Assembly: GCF_002101585.1 (NCBI RefSeq) | Contig: NZ_LQOT01000024.1 | Span: forward strand, 1-64,000 | Direction of reading: 5' to 3' | Length of the DNA: 64,000 nt | Source: Mycolicibacter engbaekii | GTDB taxonomy: Bacteria > Actinomycetota > Actinomycetes > Mycobacteriales > Mycobacteriaceae | Shown: piece after piece, positions 37,587 through 48,037 of the stretch | Position numbering within the stretch: position 1 is the first letter of the stretch | Layout: the number at the start of each line of letters is the position of its first letter | Program-made: the position numbers and the translations under genes | The notes under the pieces: model-generated | Seen by the model: only the letters and a program-made list of their open reading frames with translations | Databases searched by the model: none | What the model was told of the DNA's origin: nothing

Positions 37587-38996
37587 GTGACCGGAAAGCG
37601 TGTTGCGCCGCTGGGGGCGATGGTGGCCGCGCTGTGCGCCGCCGTCCTGGGGATGGCGTCCCTGCTGGCGCCGACGGCGGCGGCCCGCCTGGAAAGGATG
37701 CTCGCCGACGTTGCGCTGCTGGCCGGTGAGAGCTGGATCATGACCGGCACGGGTCAGGCCGACCCGACGATCGGCAACTACATGGACCTGGTGCGGGACT
37801 ACTACCTGCAGCCCGCGACGCCGTGGTTCACCGGGCAGGCCACCTACGCCGGTCAGGTGCTCAACGGCCTGACCACCCCCGAGCAGTTCTGCCCGATCGT
37901 CTGCCAGCCCCTGCCGATACCGCAGCTGAACTTCGGGGACTCGCTGGCGCAGGGCGTGGCCAACCTCGAAGCCGCGATCCGCCCCCAGTTGGAGGCCGGT
38001 GACAACGTCACCGTGTTCGGCTTCTCGCAGAGCTCGGTCGTTGCCACCCTGGCGATGCACAATCTGATCGCCAACGCGCCGGGCGGCGCCTACGACCCGG
38101 ACAACCTGCACTTCGTGCTGATCGGGGCCCCCAACAGCGCGGTCGGCGGCATGCTGAGCCGGCTGTCCTTCCCGGATGCGTTCGACGGGGCGATGCAACG
38201 CATTCCGTTCCTGAACATCCCGCTGGGCATCGACTCGATCCCGGGCCTCCCGTTCACGACGGCGGTCTACAGCACCGAGTACGACGGCTGGACCGCCTTC
38301 CCGCAGAACCCGCTGAACCTGCTGGCCGTCATCAACGCCCTGGTGGGCATCCCGGCGCTGCACAACAACTACTTCGACGAGAACCTCGCCAACGCCATCG
38401 ACCTCGGATCGATCGGCAATGCCAGCTATTACGTGCTGCCCGAGCAGCTGCCCATCCTCGCGCCGATCTACGGGCTCGGCGACTTCGGCAGACTGGTCGG
38501 CGACGCCGTGGCGCCGATACTCAAGACCGTTATCGACTGGTCCTACGGCAACCCCGGCGCCCCGGACGCCGGAATCACGGTCGACGGACTCGACCCGATC
38601 GGCGCCGCCGGACCGTGGGCCGTCACCGCCACCGGTCAGCTGTCCGAGGACACCGGAGCCCTCGGCTTCCTGCTGCGGATGGACCCCTTGCAGGTGTTGG
38701 CCGGAATGCAGTACGCCGGCGCGCAAAGCCTCACCAACACCATCAACAACCTGCTGGACTTCGTCGGGCTCGACCCGCTGTCGCAGTCGATCGTGGAGGC
38801 GCTGCACACCGGCTACAACCTCACGATCGAGCTGGACCAGGCGTTGTTGACCGGGTGGCACAACCTGGCCAGTGAATGGAACCTGCTGGATGTGCTGGGC
38901 CCCGACGCCATCTTCAACGGGGCGCCGCTGATCTCCGCCCAGCCGCTGCTGGATCTGGTCGGAGTGGGCTTCAGCCTGCTCAACTACCTCGACTAG
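37587..38996 (+). CDS. Secreted PE-PPE-domain serine hydrolase (paralogue 1)
   Basis: A 469-residue protein with a signal peptide (about 1-33) and a PE-PPE (alpha/beta hydrolase) domain but no PE or PPE part. The nucleophile motif is GFSQS at 145-149 with Ser147. LIGAPNSAVGGMLSRL and TEYDGWTAFPQNPLNLLAVINALVG are the domain's usual later segments. Related proteins are esterases or cutinase-like lipases. GTG start at 37587, with AGGGAGG six bases before it. Frame is open for 14 codons more upstream. It lies between Rv3311-like and upp, where M. tuberculosis has sapM (Rv3310), and is followed after five bases by a paralogue. Confidence 0.85.
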   Translation: MTGKRVAPLGAMVAALCAAVLGMASLLAPTAAARLERMLADVALLAGESWIMTGTGQADPTIGNYMDLVRDYYLQPATPWFTGQATYAGQVLNGLTTPEQFCPIVCQPLPIPQLNFGDSLAQGVANLEAAIRPQLEAGDNVTVFGFSQSSVVATLAMHNLIANAPGGAYDPDNLHFVLIGAPNSAVGGMLSRLSFPDAFDGAMQRIPFLNIPLGIDSIPGLPFTTAVYSTEYDGWTAFPQNPLNLLAVINALVGIPALHNNYFDENLANAIDLGSIGNASYYVLPEQLPILAPIYGLGDFGRLVGDAVAPILKTVIDWSYGNPGAPDAGITVDGLDPIGAAGPWAVTATGQLSEDTGALGFLLRMDPLQVLAGMQYAGAQSLTNTINNLLDFVGLDPLSQSIVEALHTGYNLTIELDQALLTGWHNLASEWNLLDVLGPDAIFNGAPLISAQPLLDLVGVGFSLLNYLD

Positions 38997-39001
38997 CCGC
39001 G

Positions 39002-40366
39002 ATGCTTCGCCGGCTCCTGGCAGGAGCGGTTCTGGCCACGGCCGTGCCCGGGGCCGGCCTGGGCCTTGGCGCGCACAGCGTTGCGCCGCAGCACCAGGTG
39101 CGGCTGCTGGCCGACGAGGGCTGGATCATGGGACCCACCAGCATTCCCGACCCGACGGTCGGGGGCTATATGGAAGCGGTCAAAGCCCTTTTCCTGCAGC
39201 CAGATTCGCCGTGGTTCGCCGGGCAGCCGACGTTTGACGGCTACGACTTCGAGGGTTTGATCACCCCCGAGCAGTTCTGTCCGCTGGTGTGCCTGCCGCC
39301 GCCGAACCCCTACCTGACGTTCGCCGAGTCGGTGGCTCGGGGCGTCGAGATCCTGCACGCCGCACTCGCCGGTGGCTCCGGTACGGCGGTGTTCGGCTAT
39401 TCGCAGAGCGCCACCATCGCCACCCAGGAGATGATCAACCTGCTCGCGGCGGGGCTCGGCGATGACGGTGACGCCACCGCCGGCCCGCGCTTCGTGCTGA
39501 TCGGCAACCCCAACAATCCGCTCGGCGGCGTGTTGACCCGCTTTCCCGCCTATCCGGTGCTCAGCGACCAGCCGGTACACCTGCCCTTCCTGGGTATCCC
39601 GTTGAGCATCGGGCCGACCCCGACCAGCGGGTTCGCCACCGTCAGCTACACCGGCGCCTACGACGGTCTGGCCAACTTTCCGCAGGACCCCGCCAACCTG
39701 CTGGCCGTTCTCAACGCGCTGATCGGAACGGCGACGGTGCACTTCTCCTACGTCGACGGTGCCAATCTGGCCGACACCGTCGACCTCGGCGCGATCGGTG
39801 ACACCGACTTCTACCTGATTCCGCAGCAGTTGCCGATCCTGTGGCCGATCTACCAGCTCGGTGACGTCGGCAAGGTGATCGGCGATGCGCTGACGCCGAT
39901 GCTGAAACTGGTCATCGACTGGGGCTACGGCAATCCGGGCAACCCGTTCGTCGGCGTCAACGGAACTGATGCCGTGGGGCCCTGGGCCGTCACGGCCGGC
40001 GGCCAGTTGGCCGACGGGTCGGATGTCGCCGGTTTCGGAATGCGGATGGACCCGCTGCAGATGCTGGCCGGCCTGCAGTACGCGGCAGTACGCACTGTCG
40101 TCGACCCGATCAACGACCTGCTGGGCTTCGCCGGGCGTTCCCCGCTGCCGGACTCCTTCGTGGATGCGCTGCTGGGCGGGTACTACCTCACCAACGAGGT
40201 GGACGCCTACCTGCTCGATGCATGGCGCGAGCTGGCGGTGTCGCTGAATGTCGCCGACTGGCTGGGTCCGGATGCGGTCTTCAACGGCGAGCCGTTGATC
40301 TCGTTGGCGCCGATGCTGGAGATCGGCGCGGTGGCCTTCGAGATCCTTAACCTGCTGGGCGCATGA
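39002..40366 (+). CDS. Secreted PE-PPE-domain serine hydrolase (paralogue 2)
   Basis: A 454-residue protein, alike over its whole length to the gene before it (PEQFCP, YDGxxxFPQxPxNLLAVxNALxG, QQLPILxPIYxLGDxGKVIGDA). The signal peptide is at about 1-28, the nucleophile motif GYSQS at 132-136 with Ser134. The gene is five bases behind its paralogue and 17 bases before upp, so the three may be co-transcribed. The two copies have diverged, so the duplication is not recent. The substrate is unknown. Confidence 0.85.
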   Translation: MLRRLLAGAVLATAVPGAGLGLGAHSVAPQHQVRLLADEGWIMGPTSIPDPTVGGYMEAVKALFLQPDSPWFAGQPTFDGYDFEGLITPEQFCPLVCLPPPNPYLTFAESVARGVEILHAALAGGSGTAVFGYSQSATIATQEMINLLAAGLGDDGDATAGPRFVLIGNPNNPLGGVLTRFPAYPVLSDQPVHLPFLGIPLSIGPTPTSGFATVSYTGAYDGLANFPQDPANLLAVLNALIGTATVHFSYVDGANLADTVDLGAIGDTDFYLIPQQLPILWPIYQLGDVGKVIGDALTPMLKLVIDWGYGNPGNPFVGVNGTDAVGPWAVTAGGQLADGSDVAGFGMRMDPLQMLAGLQYAAVRTVVDPINDLLGFAGRSPLPDSFVDALLGGYYLTNEVDAYLLDAWRELAVSLNVADWLGPDAVFNGEPLISLAPMLEIGAVAFEILNLLGA

Positions 40367-40383
40367 CACGTAGGGTGCCAGGC

Positions 40384-41007
40384 GTGAATATCTGTGTGGT
40401 CGAACACCCGTTGGCGGCGGCGCGATTGACCACGCTGCGCGACGAAGGCAGCGACAACGCGGTGTTCCGTTGTGCGCTGCGGGAACTGACCTGGATGCTG
40501 GTCTACGAGGCCACTCGCGACATGGCTCGCGCGGACGTCGCGGTGCGCACCCCGCTGACCGGGACCGTCGGAGCGCGGCTGGCCCGGCCGCCGCTGCTGG
40601 TGCCGGTGCTGCGTGCCGGACTGGGCATGGTGGAGGCGGCGCACGCGCTGATCCCCGAAGCCGATGTCGGCTTCGTCGGCGTGGCGCGCGACGAGGACAC
40701 CCACCTGCCGGTGCCGTATCTGGCCTCGCTGCCCGGCGATCTGAGTGCCACACCGGTCATGGTTCTGGACCCCATGCTGGCCACGGGCGGTTCGCTGGTG
40801 CACACGCTGGCGCTGCTGGCTGAGCGGGGCGCCACCGAGATCACGGTGGTCTGCGTGGTGGCGGCACCGCAGGGCGTGGCGGCACTGACCGAAGCGGCAC
40901 CGGCGGCGCGGCTGATCACCGCGGCCATCGACGACGGGCTGAACGAGAACGCCTATATCGTTCCGGGCCTCGGCGATGCCGGCGACCGCCAGTTCGGGCC
41001 GCGGTGA
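40384..41007 (+). CDS. upp: Uracil phosphoribosyltransferase
   Basis: A 207-residue enzyme that makes UMP from uracil and PRPP. Family motifs: [18 protein letters not shown] (about 72-89), [14 protein letters not shown] (uracil loop), [14 protein letters not shown] (PRPP-binding loop, about 125-138), and the C-terminal [21 protein letters not shown]. The GTG at 40384 gives the family start and the same length as M. tuberculosis Upp. An ATG at 40363 overlaps the previous stop and would add seven residues. It closes salvage of bases released by DeoA. Confidence 0.95.
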   Translation: MNICVVEHPLAAARLTTLRDEGSDNAVFRCALRELTWMLVYEATRDMARADVAVRTPLTGTVGARLARPPLLVPVLRAGLGMVEAAHALIPEADVGFVGVARDEDTHLPVPYLASLPGDLSATPVMVLDPMLATGGSLVHTLALLAERGATEITVVCVVAAPQGVAALTEAAPAARLITAAIDDGLNENAYIVPGLGDAGDRQFGPR

Positions 41008-41053
41008 GATCCCCGCCGTCACTCCGGTAACCGGCGGGCGGCTACGTGGTTGT

Positions 41054-41132
41054 TGCCCGCCTTTGAGCGACAGATGCTCTTGCGTTGGTGGATTCATTCC
41101 TCCCGGCAGCCGTTGTCGCTCAAAGGCGGGCA
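41054..41132. repeat. Perfect 19-bp inverted repeat between upp and pmmB
   Basis: Left arm 41054-41072 reads TGCCCGCCTTTGAGCGACA, and right arm 41114-41132 is its exact complement. They are separated by 41 bases. The element lies between convergent genes and could end transcription from both sides, but the long loop and the TTTGAGCGACA core are unusual for a simple terminator. It may be a small dispersed repeat or encode a structured RNA. Confidence 0.75.
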
Positions 41133-41206
41133 GACATCGCACCCCGTCGGGCCGGTGGCACCTGAGGCGGGTGTGACGGCTGGTGACGAATGGGCCGAAT
41201 AAGCCG

Positions 41207-42817
41207 CTACCAGGAACGGACCGCATCGGCGACGGCCGCACACACCTGCTGCGCCTCGTCGCGGTCCCCGGCAAGGTCATCCGAGGGTGGGCGCGTGACC
41301 TCGAGGTAGCACTTGAGCTTCGGTTCTGTCCCCGACGGCCGCACCACCACCCGTACCGAAGTGCCGTCGCGTTGCCCGGAGAACTCCAGCGCGTCGGTGG
41401 CCGGTCCGCGCCGGTGCAGCAGATCGGTTGCGGTGACGGTGAATCCCGCCAGCGTTCCCGGTGGATCGGCGCGTAGCCGGGCCATCACCGCAGCTGCCGC
41501 GGCGGGACTGTCGACCCGGCGCGTCACCGCGCCGGTGACATGCACGCCGTGGCGGCGGGCCAACTCATCGAGTACTTCGGGAATCGAGCTGCCCCGGTCT
41601 CGCAGTGCCGACACCAGATCGCACGCCAGGACCGCGGCACTGATGCCGTCCTTGTCGCGCACCGCGTCCGGGTCGACGCAGTAGCCGATCGCCTCCTCGT
41701 AGGCGTAGACCAGCGTGGCGCCGGGCAGACCGTCGTCGGCGCGGGCCAGCCACTTGAATCCGGTCAGCGTCTGCACATGACGGGCGCCGTATCGCGCTGC
41801 GATGCCGGCCAGCATCCGCGACGACACCACGGTGCTGGCCACCACCGCGCTGGCAGCCCGGACCGCGGGCAGCTGCGACAGGATGTAGTCGCCCAGCAGC
41901 CAGCCGGTCTGGTTACCGGTGAGCATTCGCCAGCCTTCCGGGCCGGCGATCCCGACCGCGCATCGATCCGCGTCCGGGTCCAGTGCGATGGCGATGTCGG
42001 CGTCGACCTCGCCGGCCAGTGCCAGCAACGCATCGGTGGCGCCGGGCTCCTCCGGGTTGGGGAAGGCCACCGTCGGAAAGTCCGGATCCGGGTCGAACTG
42101 GGCCGCAACGACGTGCAGATCGGTGAACCCCGCGGCGCGCAGCGCCGCGAGCGCCACATCGCCGCCCACGCCGTGCAACGCCGTCAATGCCACCCGAACC
42201 CCCCCGCGGTGCCGCCGCACCCCGGCGGCTCGCCGGACGTAGTGCGCAACCACGTCCTCGCCGGCCGGCGCGACCGGGCGCCGGGCGATCGCATCGGCAG
42301 GGGGAGCGTGTGACATCGCCGTCTCGATCTCGGTGTCGGTGGGCGAAACGATCTGCATGCCGCCGCCGAAGAACACCTTGTAGCCGTTGTCGGTGGCCGG
42401 ATTGTGCGAAGCCGTGATCTGGATGCCGGCCGCGGCGGCGCAGTGGCGCACCGCGAACGCCACCACCGGTGTGGGGCACGGCCTGGGCAGAAGCAGCACC
42501 GAAAAGCCCTGTGCGGCAAGAACCTCAGCTGTCGCCATCGCGAATTCCGCCGAGCCGTGCCGTGCGTCGCCACCGACCACCACTGTGGAACCGGCGCGCC
42601 CCTGCGCCACGAGAACCTGGGCCACCGCCCAGCTGGCGCGCAGCACCACGGCGAGGTTCATCGCATCCGGTCCGCCCCGCACCGGCCCGCGCAGCCCGGC
42701 GGTGCCGAAGCGCAGCGGTGCCGCGAATCGGGTGGCCAACTCGCCCGGACTGCACGCGCGCAGCTCCGCAGCCGTCGCCGGGTCGGGGTCGTGGGCGATC
42801 CAGTCCTCGGGGGTCAC
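41207..42817 (-). CDS. pmmB: Phosphomannomutase/phosphoglucomutase family protein
   Basis: A 536-residue phosphohexomutase that shifts phosphate between C1 and C6 of mannose or glucose phosphate. The phosphoserine is Ser137 in ITASHNPATDNGYK. The metal loop is ALDPDADRCAV (about 260-270). The sugar-binding loop is YAYEEAIGYCVDP and the phosphate-binding loop RPSGTEPKLK near the C-terminus. All four domains are present and the length matches PmmB (Rv3308). GTG start at 42817. It is divergent from a glycosyltransferase gene that M. tuberculosis lacks at this place. Confidence 0.95.
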   Translation of the reverse strand: MTPEDWIAHDPDPATAAELRACSPGELATRFAAPLRFGTAGLRGPVRGGPDAMNLAVVLRASWAVAQVLVAQGRAGSTVVVGGDARHGSAEFAMATAEVLAAQGFSVLLLPRPCPTPVVAFAVRHCAAAAGIQITASHNPATDNGYKVFFGGGMQIVSPTDTEIETAMSHAPPADAIARRPVAPAGEDVVAHYVRRAAGVRRHRGGVRVALTALHGVGGDVALAALRAAGFTDLHVVAAQFDPDPDFPTVAFPNPEEPGATDALLALAGEVDADIAIALDPDADRCAVGIAGPEGWRMLTGNQTGWLLGDYILSQLPAVRAASAVVASTVVSSRMLAGIAARYGARHVQTLTGFKWLARADDGLPGATLVYAYEEAIGYCVDPDAVRDKDGISAAVLACDLVSALRDRGSSIPEVLDELARRHGVHVTGAVTRRVDSPAAAAAVMARLRADPPGTLAGFTVTATDLLHRRGPATDALEFSGQRDGTSVRVVVRPSGTEPKLKCYLEVTRPPSDDLAGDRDEAQQVCAAVADAVRSW

Positions 42818-42920
42818 CCGTCGATTGTGACAAGCCGTAAGCTGACGGGTGTAACTAATAAGTCAGCTAATTAATTGCTACGCTCCTCCGGATTGCCATC
42901 ACTTGACAACGGGGGGACCG

Positions 42921-44423
42921 ATGGCCGAATCAGCATCCTTGCGGGCGAGAAGTTCAATTTGCGCGCCGGTGAGTTGGCGAGACACGATGCCGGTAGCCAT
43001 CGTGGTGGTCGTCGCGGCAGTCGTGCACCTGGCCGTCGCCACCCGCTACGGCTGGCATACCGACGAGTTCTACTACGTCATCTGCGGTCAGCACCCGGCG
43101 TGGGGATACTTCGACCACCCGCCACTGGTGCCGCTGCTGGCCCGAGTGGCCGCCCTGGGCGGCTTGTGGGGGCTACGGCTCTTGGCCATTGCGGTGCACC
43201 TCGGCTGTATCGTGCTGGCGGCGCGGTTGGCCGCGGAATTCGGTGGGCGCCGACTGGCTCAGGCGGTCACCGCGGCCGCCGTCGCGGCCAGCCCCCTGTT
43301 CATGGGTGCCGCGATGTTTTTCGGGACCACCGTGGTCGACCAACTGGTCTGGATCGCGGTGCTGGTGCTGGTGACACGCGCGTTGCGGATCGGCACCGTG
43401 CCGGCCTGGGTGGCGGCCGGCGTGGTGGCCGGTATCGGGCTGGAGGCCAAACAGACAGTCGTGCTGCTGCTCATCGGCATCGGGGTCGGCCTAGCGATCT
43501 TCCGGCGTGACGCGCTGCGCACGGCGGGGCCCTGGGCGGCCTGCGCGGTGGCGGCGGTGTTGGCGGCTCCGAACCTGATCTGGAACGCGGCCCACGGCTG
43601 GCCCAGCCTGACGTTCGCCCACGCCATGTCGGTGCGGATGGGCGGCTCGATGGGGTCACTGTCCCAGATGCCGCTGCTTCTCCTGCTGTACGCCGGTCCG
43701 CTGTTGATCGTGCTGTGGCTGGTGGGCATCGGCTGGCTGGCCTCCCCGGCGGGGGCGGATCACCGCTGGGCGCTGGCGGTGCCGGTGGTGGTTTTGGCGT
43801 TGGTCATCATCAGCGGTGGGCGCTGCTACTACGTGGGCCCGGTGTTCGCGGTGCTGTTCGCCGCCGGCGCGATGCGGATCGAAGCCAAGAACCCCGACCG
43901 GCTGCCGCCGGGCTGGGGAGTTGCGCTGGTCGGTCTGTTCACCGGCGCGGCCATGCTCTGCCTTCCGATGCTGCCCGTCACGACCGCCGATTCGCTGCAC
44001 AAGGTCAACCCCATTCCCCTGGAGACCTACGGCTGGCCGCAGTTCGTCGACGAGGTGGCGGCCGTCGCGGCGTCGCTGCCCGAGGATGTGCCGATCTTCG
44101 CCGGCAACTACGGCGAAGCCTCGGCACTGCGAATCCTCGGGCCGTCGGCGGGCATCAACCGTCCGGTGGTCAGCGGCGACAGCAATTACGCCCTCTGGGG
44201 TCCGCCACCCGGCGACGCCGAGACGGTGCTGTGCGTCGGGAAATTCCCGGTCCGCAAGCTCACCCAATATTGGACGAAAGTCACCTATCTGGCGTCGATC
44301 ACGATCCCTCATCATGTGCACAACGGGTTGCGCGGAGCCAAGATCTACCGGTGCGAGCATCCGGTCGGCACCTGGAAGCAGATGTGGCCGCGGATGCGGC
44401 ACAGCTCCGGTGTTCCCTACTGA
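42921..44423 (+). CDS. GT-C glycosyltransferase, family 39-like (paralogue 1)
   Basis: A 500-residue integral membrane protein with about ten helices. After the first helix comes [27 protein letters not shown] (about 45-71), whose Asp-Glu pair is the catalytic acid/metal motif of GT39/ArnT-like (PMT_2) enzymes. NLIWNAAHGWPSL (around residue 215) is another family feature. Such enzymes move sugars from polyprenyl phosphate donors to proteins or lipids outside the membrane. The acceptor is not known. The ATG at 42921 follows GGGGGGACCG. A near-identical paralogue follows. Confidence 0.85.
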   Translation: MAESASLRARSSICAPVSWRDTMPVAIVVVVAAVVHLAVATRYGWHTDEFYYVICGQHPAWGYFDHPPLVPLLARVAALGGLWGLRLLAIAVHLGCIVLAARLAAEFGGRRLAQAVTAAAVAASPLFMGAAMFFGTTVVDQLVWIAVLVLVTRALRIGTVPAWVAAGVVAGIGLEAKQTVVLLLIGIGVGLAIFRRDALRTAGPWAACAVAAVLAAPNLIWNAAHGWPSLTFAHAMSVRMGGSMGSLSQMPLLLLLYAGPLLIVLWLVGIGWLASPAGADHRWALAVPVVVLALVIISGGRCYYVGPVFAVLFAAGAMRIEAKNPDRLPPGWGVALVGLFTGAAMLCLPMLPVTTADSLHKVNPIPLETYGWPQFVDEVAAVAASLPEDVPIFAGNYGEASALRILGPSAGINRPVVSGDSNYALWGPPPGDAETVLCVGKFPVRKLTQYWTKVTYLASITIPHHVHNGLRGAKIYRCEHPVGTWKQMWPRMRHSSGVPY

Positions 44424-44492
44424 CCTGCGGTTGACGGCTTAACCACGCGGTAGAGTGCCTCGATTCGTATCGAGTCCGCCGATGGAGTGCTG

Positions 44493-45992
44493 GTGAGTCG
44501 TCCAAGTGCCCTGCCTGTGCCCCGCACCGGCACGTCCCTGCGGGGTTCAGCGGTCCTGCCGGTGGCCATTGTGGTCGCCGTCGCCGCCGTCGTGCACGGG
44601 ATGTTCGCCCTGCAGTACGGCTGGCACCCCGACGAGTTCTACTACGTGGTCTGTGGCCAGCACCCGGCGTGGGGGTACTTCGACCATCCGCCGCTGGTGC
44701 CGATGCTGGCTCGAGTGGCGTCGCTGGGCGGCCTGCCGGGCCTGCGCGTGTTGGCCATAGCGATCCACCTCGGCTGCATCGTGCTGGCGGCACTGTTGGC
44801 CGCGGAGTTCGGGGGGCGGCGGGTGGCGCAGGTGATCACTGCCGCCGCGGTCGCATCGAGCCCGCTGTTCATGGGTGCGGCCATGTTCTTCGGCACCACC
44901 GTTGCCGACCAGCTGATCTGGATCGCCGTGCTGCTGCTCGTGACACGGGCCTTGCGGATCAACACCGTGCCGGCCTGGCTGGCGGCCGGGGCGGTTGCCG
45001 GCATCGGACTGGAGACCAAGCACACGGTCGCGCTCCTGCTGATCGGAGTCGGGCTGGGCCTGCTGATCTTTCGGCGGGACGCGCTGCGCACCGCGGGACC
45101 GTGGCTCGCCGTCGCCGTGGCGGTTGTTTTCGCACTGCCGAACCTGATCTGGAACGCGCGTCATGGCTGGCCGAGCCTGCAGTTTGCGCACGCCATGTCG
45201 GTTCGGGTGGGCGGGCCGGCCGGCTCGCTGACACAATTGCCGCTGTTGCTGCTGCTCTACGCCGGCCCCCTGCTGGTGTTGCTCTGGGTGATCGGAGCCC
45301 GATGGCTGGCGGCCCCCGAAAGCCGGCAGTTCCGCTGGATACTTGTGGTTCCGGTGGTGGTGCTGCTGCTGTGCATCGTCAGTGGCGGGCGCTGCTACTA
45401 CGCGGGACCGGTGCTGGCGGCCCTGTTCGCCGCCGGTGCGGTCCGCATCGAATCCCAGGATCCCCAGCGCATACCCCGCGGCTGGGCGGTCGCCCTTGTC
45501 GGGCTGTTCGCGGGAGCTGTGGTGTTCTGCCTGCCGGTACTGCCCCCGGTGCAGGCCACGGCCCTGCGACAGATCAACCCCATCCCGATGGAGACCTACG
45601 GCTGGCCGGAATTCGTCGACCAGGTGGCGGCTGCCGCGGCGTCGCTGCCCGACGACGTGCCGATCTTCACCAGCAACTACGGGGAGGCTTCAGCGCTGAG
45701 AATCCTGGGCCCGGCGGCCGGCATCGACCGTCAGGTGGTCAGCGGCGACAGCAGCTATTCCGCATGGGGACCACCGGCGGGCGATGCCACCACCGTGCTG
45801 TGCGTCGGACGGTTCGCCGTACCTAGGCTGACCCAGTACTGGGCACACGTCACCTATCTGGACTCGATCCGGTTCCCCGTCGGAGTTCGCAACGGGGAAA
45901 GCTCGGCGAAGATCTACCTGTGTGAGCTGCCGCGGGGCAGTTGGGCTGCGATGTGGCCGCGGATGCGCCACAGCTCCGGTGTCGCCTACTGA
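44493..45992 (+). CDS. GT-C glycosyltransferase, family 39-like (paralogue 2)
   Basis: A 499-residue protein, similar to the previous one throughout: [47 protein letters not shown] and the same C-terminus [13 protein letters not shown]. GTG start at 44493 has GGAG five bases before it. A GTG two codons earlier is possible. It overlaps the convergent deoD by seven bases. The pair splits pmmB and deoD, which are neighbours in M. tuberculosis, so it was inserted here or lost there. Confidence 0.85.
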   Translation: MSRPSALPVPRTGTSLRGSAVLPVAIVVAVAAVVHGMFALQYGWHPDEFYYVVCGQHPAWGYFDHPPLVPMLARVASLGGLPGLRVLAIAIHLGCIVLAALLAAEFGGRRVAQVITAAAVASSPLFMGAAMFFGTTVADQLIWIAVLLLVTRALRINTVPAWLAAGAVAGIGLETKHTVALLLIGVGLGLLIFRRDALRTAGPWLAVAVAVVFALPNLIWNARHGWPSLQFAHAMSVRVGGPAGSLTQLPLLLLLYAGPLLVLLWVIGARWLAAPESRQFRWILVVPVVVLLLCIVSGGRCYYAGPVLAALFAAGAVRIESQDPQRIPRGWAVALVGLFAGAVVFCLPVLPPVQATALRQINPIPMETYGWPEFVDQVAAAAASLPDDVPIFTSNYGEASALRILGPAAGIDRQVVSGDSSYSAWGPPAGDATTVLCVGRFAVPRLTQYWAHVTYLDSIRFPVGVRNGESSAKIYLCELPRGSWAAMWPRMRHSSGVAY

Positions 45993-46792
45993 TCTGCCGG
46001 AGACGGTAAGCGGCTGATCACCTCGGCCAGAAGCGCGCCCATGCGGGCCGCCGATTCCCGGCCGGCGGCCAGCACCTCGGCATGGCTGAGCGGTTCGCCG
46101 GTGATTCCGGCTGCCAGGTTGGTCACCAACGACACCCCGAGGATCTGCGCGCCCGCGGCGCGGGCGGCGATCGCCTCGTGCACGGTGGACATGCCCACCA
46201 GGTCGGCGCCCAGGGTGCGCAGCATCCGGATCTCGGCGGGGGTCTCGTACTGCGGACCGGCCATCCCCGCGTAGACACCCTCGGCCAGGTCGGGGTCGAC
46301 CTGGTGGGCCAGCGCGCGCAGCGCCGGGGTGTAGGCATCGACCATGTCGACGAAGTGCGCTCCCACCAATGGGGAGCGGCCGGTCATGTTCAGATGGTCG
46401 CTGATCAGCACCGGCTGGCCGACGTCGTAGCTGGTCCGCAGGCCGCCGGCGGCGTTGGTCAGCACCACCGTGTTCGCCCCGGCCGCGACGGCGGCGCGGA
46501 CCGGGCGGACGACGTCGGCCAGCGAATGCCCCTCGTAGGCGTGGATCCGGCCGACCAGCACCAACACCCGGTGGGCTCCGATGCGCATCGACACCAGTTC
46601 GCCGGTGTGGCCCGCCGCCGTCGGCGCACTGAACCCGGGCAGGTCGGCCATCGGCAGGCTCGCGGTCGCCGTGCCCAGCGCTGCCACCGCGGGCGCCCAG
46701 CCGGAACCGAGCACCACGGCAACGTCGTGCGTCGCGACTCCGGTGCGCGCAGCTACGACCGCTGCCGCCTGAGTTGCCAGCGGTACCGTCAC
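45986..46792 (-). CDS. deoD: Purine nucleoside phosphorylase
   Basis: A 268-residue trimeric-type (low-molecular-mass) purine nucleoside phosphorylase that splits inosine or guanosine with phosphate. Motifs are VVLGSGWAP (about 26-34, phosphate), [47 protein letters not shown], and [31 protein letters not shown] with the purine-binding Glu. GTG start at 46792, with TAAACT eight bases upstream on this strand. Matches Rv3307. It takes the inosine made by Add. Confidence 0.95.
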   Translation of the reverse strand: MTVPLATQAAAVVAARTGVATHDVAVVLGSGWAPAVAALGTATASLPMADLPGFSAPTAAGHTGELVSMRIGAHRVLVLVGRIHAYEGHSLADVVRPVRAAVAAGANTVVLTNAAGGLRTSYDVGQPVLISDHLNMTGRSPLVGAHFVDMVDAYTPALRALAHQVDPDLAEGVYAGMAGPQYETPAEIRMLRTLGADLVGMSTVHEAIAARAAGAQILGVSLVTNLAAGITGEPLSHAEVLAAGRESAARMGALLAEVISRLPSPADQ

Positions 46793-46835
46793 GGGCGCTC
46801 AGTTTAGTAGCGCGCGGCGGTGGGATACTGCCTGA

Positions 46836-48014
46836 ATGCCTCCAGCTTCCGTCTCGCACGCCGTCGAGGCGTGGCTGGCCGCCCACGCCGACGACGTGGT
46901 GGCGTGGCGCCGGCACCTGCACCGCCACCCGGAGCTGAGCCGGCAGGAGTTCGCGACCACCCAGTTCATCGGCGAACTGCTGGCCGGAGCCGGCCTCAAC
47001 CCCAAGGTGCTCCCCAGTGGAACCGGACTGACGTGCGACTTCGGTCCCGAGGACGGGCCTCGTCTGGCGTTGCGGGCCGACATCGACGCCTTACCGATGA
47101 CCGAGCAGACCGGGGCGCCGTACGCCTCGCTGGTGCCCGGGGTGGCGCATGCCTGCGGTCACGACGCCCACACCGCCATTCTGCTGGGTGCGGGCCTGGC
47201 GCTGGCCTCGGCCGCGGAGTTGCCGGTGGGGGTCCGGCTGGTCTTCCAGGCCGCTGAAGAGCTGATGCCGGGCGGGGCGATCGACGCGATCGCCGCCGGC
47301 GTGCTGAGCGGCGTCAGCCGGATCTTCGCGCTGCACTGCGACCCGCGGCTGCAGGCCGGCCGGGTGGCGACCATTCCCGGGCCGATCACCTCGGCCGCCG
47401 ACACCGTCGAGATCACCGTGAGCGGTCCGGGCGGGCACACCTCCAGACCACACCTGACCGCCGACCTGGTCTACGGGCTGGGCACGCTGATCACCGGACT
47501 TCCCGGGGTGCTGTCGCGGCGCATCGACCCGCGCAACAGCACCGTGATGGTGTGGGGTGCGGTCAATTCCGGCGTGGCCGCCAACGCCATCCCGCAGTCG
47601 GGTCGCCTGGCCGGTACGGTGCGCACCGCCAGCCGGGAAACCTGGGTGGCCATGGAGGGCATCGTCGAGGAGGCGGTGGCCTCCCTGCTGGAGCCGTTGA
47701 ACATCGAGCACACGCTGATCTACCACCGTGGCGTGCCGCCGGTGGTCAACGAAGCGGTGTCGACGCGGATGCTGACCCATGCGATCGAGGCGGTCGGGCC
47801 CGAGGTACTGGCCGAGACCCAGCAGTCCGGCGGCGGGGAGGACTTCTCCTGGTATCTGGAGCAGGTGCCCGGGGCCATGGGCCGACTCGGGGTGTGGTCG
47901 GGCAGCGGACCGCAGCTGGATCTGCACCAGCCGACGTTCGATCTCGACGAGCGGGCCCTGGCGCTGGGGGTGCGGGTGATGGCCGGCGTGGTCGACCAGG
48001 CCGGTCTGCTGTAG
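46836..48014 (+). CDS. amiA1: M20-family amidohydrolase
   Basis: A 392-residue M20 peptidase/amidohydrolase. Metal-binding motifs are HACGHDAH (about 108-115) and QAAEELMPGGA (about 143-153), with LRADIDALPM before them. The dimerisation domain contains GPGGHTSRPH, and the C-terminal part GGGEDFSWYLEQVPGAM supplies the last His/Glu. Members hydrolyse N-acyl amino acids or related amides. M. tuberculosis has two such genes here (amiB1, amiA1). Only one is present in this window, and its sequence is nearer to AmiA1. Divergent from deoD. Confidence 0.85.
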   Translation: MPPASVSHAVEAWLAAHADDVVAWRRHLHRHPELSRQEFATTQFIGELLAGAGLNPKVLPSGTGLTCDFGPEDGPRLALRADIDALPMTEQTGAPYASLVPGVAHACGHDAHTAILLGAGLALASAAELPVGVRLVFQAAEELMPGGAIDAIAAGVLSGVSRIFALHCDPRLQAGRVATIPGPITSAADTVEITVSGPGGHTSRPHLTADLVYGLGTLITGLPGVLSRRIDPRNSTVMVWGAVNSGVAANAIPQSGRLAGTVRTASRETWVAMEGIVEEAVASLLEPLNIEHTLIYHRGVPPVVNEAVSTRMLTHAIEAVGPEVLAETQQSGGGEDFSWYLEQVPGAMGRLGVWSGSGPQLDLHQPTFDLDERALALGVRVMAGVVDQAGLL

Positions 48015-48037
48015 CGGCGTGACGGCCCGGCTGGCGA

